A stretch of DNA of 33,869 nucleotides from Actinomycetes bacterium. GTDB taxonomy: Bacteria > Actinomycetota > Acidimicrobiia > Acidimicrobiales > RAAP-2. The stretch lies in contig JAJXZW010000017.1 of NCBI GenBank assembly GCA_021779855.1, positions 1 to 33,869 of the forward strand, given 5' to 3'. Every line of letters starts with the position of its first letter. Position 1 is the stretch's first letter. The translations under genes and the position numbers were made by a program. Under the pieces are notes generated by a model. That model was not told where the DNA came from. It searched no databases and was given only the letters and a program-made list of their open reading frames with translations. This document shows, piece by piece, positions 31,052 through 33,869 of the stretch.

Positions 31052-31756
31052 GTGCCCAGCGAGGACCTGCGCGCCCTGATGGAGGCGGACCGGTGGCTCG
31101 AGCGGCTCGCCGGCCAGCGCGCCACCCTGCTCGAGCGCGTCGAGCTCGCCCGGGTCGAGGAGGACCTGCGCGAGCGCCTCGGGGCGCTGCGCGCCGCCGA
31201 GGCGAGCCTCGAGCCCCTCACTCGCGCCTACGACGAGGCCTCGGCCGAGTCGTCGCGCCTGCGCGAGCGCCGCGACCGACTGGCCTCGCGCCTCGAGGCG
31301 TCGCGTGACGCGCGCGAGAGCGCGGCGCTCGCGAGCGAGCTCGACCAGGTGCGAGAGGTCCTGGGCGCGGCCGAGGACCGCGAGCTCGAGGCCCTGGTCG
31401 AGGTGGAGCCCGCCGCCGAGGCGGCGGCCGCCCTGCGTCGCGAGGCCCAGCCACTCGCCGCCCGCCGCGCGACGCTGATCGCCACGGTGGCCGCCCTGGA
31501 GGCGTCGCTCGACGAGGAGATCGCGGCCCAGCGCGTCGCCCGCGAGGCGGCCGCCTCGATCGTGGCGCCCGGGCTGCGCGCGCGCTACGAGGCGGCGCTC
31601 GCGCGCGCGGGCGGCGCGGGCGCGGCCCCGGTCGTCGAGGGTCGCTGCGAGGGATGTCGGATCGCGCTCAGCCCGCTCGAGTTCGACCGGTGGCGCCACG
31701 CGCCCGAGGGGACCTACCCCGAGTGCCCCTCGTGCGGCCGGCTGCTCCTGCCGTAG
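31052..31756 (+). CDS. DUF164 C4-type zinc-ribbon coiled-coil protein
   Basis: This 234-residue protein has a long Ala/Arg/Glu-rich coiled coil (about 5-175) and a C-terminal zinc ribbon: CEGC and, after about 25 residues, CPSCGRLLLP. That architecture is the DUF164 family, common in Actinobacteria and other bacteria. Its role is not firmly established, though nucleic-acid-associated functions are proposed. The GTG start is 5 nt after the Nudix stop, making it the last gene of the PhzF operon. A strong hairpin follows 31 bp after the stop. Confidence 0.9.
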   Translation: MPSEDLRALMEADRWLERLAGQRATLLERVELARVEEDLRERLGALRAAEASLEPLTRAYDEASAESSRLRERRDRLASRLEASRDARESAALASELDQVREVLGAAEDRELEALVEVEPAAEAAAALRREAQPLAARRATLIATVAALEASLDEEIAAQRVAREAAASIVAPGLRARYEAALARAGGAGAAPVVEGRCEGCRIALSPLEFDRWRHAPEGTYPECPSCGRLLLP

Positions 31757-31786
31757 GCACACCCTTTCACCAGGTCGCACACAACG

Positions 31787-31822
31787 GAGCCCGCCCGGCC
31801 CCCGAAGGGGTCAGGCGGGCTC
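31787..31822 (+). terminator. Intrinsic terminator after the PhzF-DUF164 operon
   Basis: GAGCCCGCC (31787-31795) pairs perfectly with GGCGGGCTC (31814-31822); the 18-nt loop contains a smaller CCCC/GGGG stem. TCGATGTTTG follows, a weak T-rich tail, as usual in high-GC genomes. Confidence 0.72.
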
Positions 31823-31914
31823 TCGATGTTTGGCCCCCCCAGCCAATGCCACGAAGATAGCGGGTGGCCTCCCGCTAGCGTGGGACGAAACACCGTGCAA
31901 TCACCGCATTGTGC

Positions 31915-31922
31915 GAACGTTC
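31915..31922. promoter_or_regulatory. GAACGTTC palindrome upstream of the second aldo/keto reductase
   Basis: GAACGTTC lies 13 nt before the ATG at 31936, just 5' of the ribosome site GAGGAGG. It could be an operator. It lacks the 4-nt gap of actinobacterial LexA boxes, so SOS control is not supported. Confidence 0.3.
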
Positions 31923-31935
31923 ACGAGGAGGGCGC

Positions 31936-32916
31936 ATGGAGCGTCGCACACTGGGACAGGGCCTCGAGGTGTCGGCCCAGGGGCTGGGCTGCATGGGGAT
32001 GAGCGAGTTCTACGGCCCCGGCGACGAGGCTGAGTCGATCGCCACCATCCACGAGGCGATCGACCTCGGGGTCACCTTCCTCGACACGGCCGACATGTAC
32101 GGCCCGTTCACCAACGAGCGCCTGGTGGGGCGCGCCCTCGCCGGGCGCCGCGACGAGGTCGTGCTCGCGACCAAGTTCGGCAACCAGCGCGCCGCCGACG
32201 GCACGTACCTGCGGGTCAACGGCACGCCCGAGTACGTGGTGGCGGCGTGCGACGCCTCGCTCGCGCGCCTCGGTGTCGAGGTGATCGACCTCTACTACCA
32301 GCACCGGGTCGACCGCACCGTGCCGATCGAGGAGACCTGGGGGGCGATGGCGTCGCTCGTCGAGGCGGGCAAGGTGCGCCACCTGGGCATCTCCGAGGCG
32401 TCGGTCGCCACGATCGAGCGGGCCCACGCCGTGCACCCGATGACCGCGGTGCAGATGGAGTACTCGCTGTGGACCCGCGACCCCGAGGACGGCGTGCTCG
32501 GGGCCTGTCGGCGCCTGGGCATCGGCTTCGTCGCCTACAGCCCCCTCGGGCGGGGGTTCCTCACCTCCGAGGAGGCCAACCGGGTCGGCGGCGAGGGGGA
32601 CTTCCGCGCGAACAACCCGCGCTTCGTCGGCACCGCGGGCGAGGCCAACCGCGTCTTCGTCGAGCGCCTCGGGCGGGTCGCGGCGCGCACCGGCGCGACG
32701 GTGGCCCAGCTGGCGCTCGTGTGGGTCCTCGCGCGCGGAAGCGACGTCGTGCCGATCCCGGGCACCAAGCGGCGCCGGTGGCTGCGCGAGAACGTCGCGG
32801 CGTCCGCGCTCGAGCTCAGCGCGGACGACCTCGCCGAGATCGACGCCGCCGTGCCGCGCGAGGAGGTCGTGGGCGCGCGCTACCCCGAGGCCTCGATGGG
32901 GGGGCTCAACGGCTGA
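31936..32916 (+). CDS. Aldo/keto reductase (second)
   Basis: This 326-residue aldo/keto reductase has the complete tetrad: Asp50 and Tyr55 (FLDTADMYG), Lys80 (LATKFG) and His123 (YYQHRVD). The N-terminal [12 protein letters not shown] and the C-terminal [17 protein letters not shown] are typical of the AKR13-like group, which reduces aldehydes and some phenylacetaldehyde- or perillyl-type substrates. The specific substrate is unknown. The ATG has GAGGAGG 6 nt upstream. The stop overlaps the convergent ABC gene by 11 nt. It differs clearly from the AKR at 25671, so they are not recent duplicates. Confidence 0.92.
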   Translation: MERRTLGQGLEVSAQGLGCMGMSEFYGPGDEAESIATIHEAIDLGVTFLDTADMYGPFTNERLVGRALAGRRDEVVLATKFGNQRAADGTYLRVNGTPEYVVAACDASLARLGVEVIDLYYQHRVDRTVPIEETWGAMASLVEAGKVRHLGISEASVATIERAHAVHPMTAVQMEYSLWTRDPEDGVLGACRRLGIGFVAYSPLGRGFLTSEEANRVGGEGDFRANNPRFVGTAGEANRVFVERLGRVAARTGATVAQLALVWVLARGSDVVPIPGTKRRRWLRENVAASALELSADDLAEIDAAVPREEVVGARYPEASMGGLNG

Positions 32917-33869
32917 GCGGGGCGAGGCGGCCCTCGCGCAGCTCGACGACCTCGTCGCACCACCCCGCGACGGTCGGGTCGTGGGTGGCCACCACGACGC
33001 CCGCGCCCGAGCGTTCGAGCGCGCCGAGCACGAGCGCTGTCGCGTGCGGGTCCAGCCCGGCCGTGGGCTCGTCGAGGAGGACGAGGTCGGGCCCGCCCGC
33101 CAAGGCGCGCGCCAGCGCGACCCGCGCCGTCTCGCCCCGCGAGAGCCCCTCGACGCGCTCGACGCCCGACAGTTGGAGGCCGAGCTCGCCGCAGAGGCGC
33201 AGCCCCGCCTCGGCGACGGGCCGTCCGAGGGCGACGACGTCGCGGGCGTAGCCCGTCACGAGCCCCGGTTCGCTCGGCACGTAGGCGACGCGCCGGCGCA
33301 GGTCGTCCTCGTCGAGGTCGGTGAGGTCCACTCCGCCCACGAGGATCGTCCCGGCGTCGGGGTGGTCGAGTCGGGCGAGCAGGCGTAAGAGGGTCGACTT
33401 GCCCACCCCCGAGGGCCCCACCACCGCGACGCGCGCCCCGGGGCCGACGCGAAGCGACGCCCCGGCGAGCACCGTCCGGCCCGCCTCGTGGTAGTCGAGG
33501 CCGTGGGCCTCGATCCCGGGGCGTGCGGGCACGGCGAGCCGCCCGCTCGGGTGGGGCCGGTCGAGCGCTTCGAGCCGCTCGGCCGAGGCGACGACGTCGG
33601 TCGTGCCCGCCAGGGCCGCGTCGATCGCGACGAGCAGCTCGAGCGCGGCTGTCCCCAGCGTGACCGCGACGACCCACCAGAGCACGGCGCCCACCGGGTG
33701 CACGGCGACGACGGCGATCGCCGCCGCGCCGGCGACCCCGAGCAGGCCGTAGCGGGCCGCCAGGGGCGCGCGCCGGGCGGCCTCGGCCCGGTCGAGGGGG
33801 ACCAGGGCGCGCGCGAGGCGCGCTTCGACGACCTCGGCGCGCCCGAGGGCGGCGAGGGCCGGACCCGCG
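32906..33869 (-). CDS. ABC exporter subunit, CydC-like, C-terminal part
   Basis: This is the last 320 codons of a fused membrane/ATPase ABC transporter; the N-terminus lies beyond the window. The visible membrane-domain end includes [44 protein letters not shown]. The ATPase then has Walker [10 protein letters not shown], a Q-loop region ([11 protein letters not shown], without the usual Gln), the signature [15 protein letters not shown], Walker [13 protein letters not shown] and the H-loop ATHD. This layout resembles CydC of the thiol exporter needed for cytochrome bd assembly. No cydA/B/D is in view, so another exporter is possible. The signature LSRGE deviates from LSGGQ and the Q-loop Gln is replaced. 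Confidence 0.83.
   Translation of the reverse strand, partial: AGPALAALGRAEVVEARLARALVPLDRAEAARRAPLAARYGLLGVAGAAAIAVVAVHPVGAVLWWVVAVTLGTAALELLVAIDAALAGTTDVVASAERLEALDRPHPSGRLAVPARPGIEAHGLDYHEAGRTVLAGASLRVGPGARVAVVGPSGVGKSTLLRLLARLDHPDAGTILVGGVDLTDLDEDDLRRRVAYVPSEPGLVTGYARDVVALGRPVAEAGLRLCGELGLQLSGVERVEGLSRGETARVALARALAGGPDLVLLDEPTAGLDPHATALVLGALERSGAGVVVATHDPTVAGWCDEVVELREGRLAPLSR

Noticed and set aside
31911-31925. LexA/SOS box before the second aldo/keto reductase
   Set aside because: The palindrome GAACGTTC has no central gap, whereas known actinobacterial SOS boxes are GAAC-N4-GTTC.

Overview
The window is about 34 kb of very GC-rich DNA with dense genes on both strands. It has frequent GTG starts, many 4-nt stop/start overlaps, a tRNA-Val without encoded CCA, a BTAD-type regulator and a DUF164 zinc-ribbon protein. 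Together these point to a chromosomal segment of an Actinomycetota bacterium, possibly of the Acidimicrobiia; the species cannot be named from the sequence. Many genes carry a TANNNT box ending 6-7 nt before the start codon, which suggests leaderless transcripts.

Layout. 1-2.2 kb (minus): a UvrD-like helicase translationally coupled to a TPP-dependent enzyme that leaves the window. 2.2-5.7 kb (plus): an alpha/beta hydrolase, a membrane-anchored MurF-type ligase and a D-Ala-D-Ala ligase, i.e. the last cytoplasmic steps of the peptidoglycan peptide. 5.6-8.6 kb (minus): a three-gene unit with a sigma-like protein, a Ser/Thr-rich anchored protein and a membrane-bound BTAD regulator, whose end overlaps the ligase gene by 117 bp. 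8.7-12.5 kb: small conserved proteins, a lipoprotein, an inositol-monophosphatase-family enzyme and a GT-C-like membrane protein, followed by tRNA-Val with a recognisable promoter.

12.7-21.6 kb is the accessory part. An ISL3-family insertion sequence (12724-14168) with 23-bp imperfect terminal repeats and a perfect 8-bp target duplication lies just after the tRNA; its transposase is frameshifted. Then come an HpnA-like epimerase and an HpnO-like class III aminotransferase (minus), a divergent DMT-type membrane protein and a Gfo/Idh/MocA oxidoreductase. Two unrecognised secreted proteins follow, bracketed by the intact oxidoreductase gene and a partial copy of it that has lost exactly 336 bp between 9-bp repeats.

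21.8-23.8 kb holds an NRAMP-family metal transporter with a long leader. The leader contains a strongly initiated 21-codon ORF (with Glu-Pro-Pro), a long-range stem and a second small ORF whose stop overlaps the transporter start; this is the best candidate for an undescribed regulatory device here. 23.8-33.9 kb returns to housekeeping-like genes: DUF1801, a TetR regulator with a candidate operator, a 3-methyladenine glycosylase next to an aldo/keto reductase, a CurA-like reductase, an EEP-family hydrolase, a tightly overlapping PhzF / flavin-binding / Nudix / DUF164 operon ending in a hairpin, a second aldo/keto reductase, and a CydC-like ABC exporter subunit cut by the window end.
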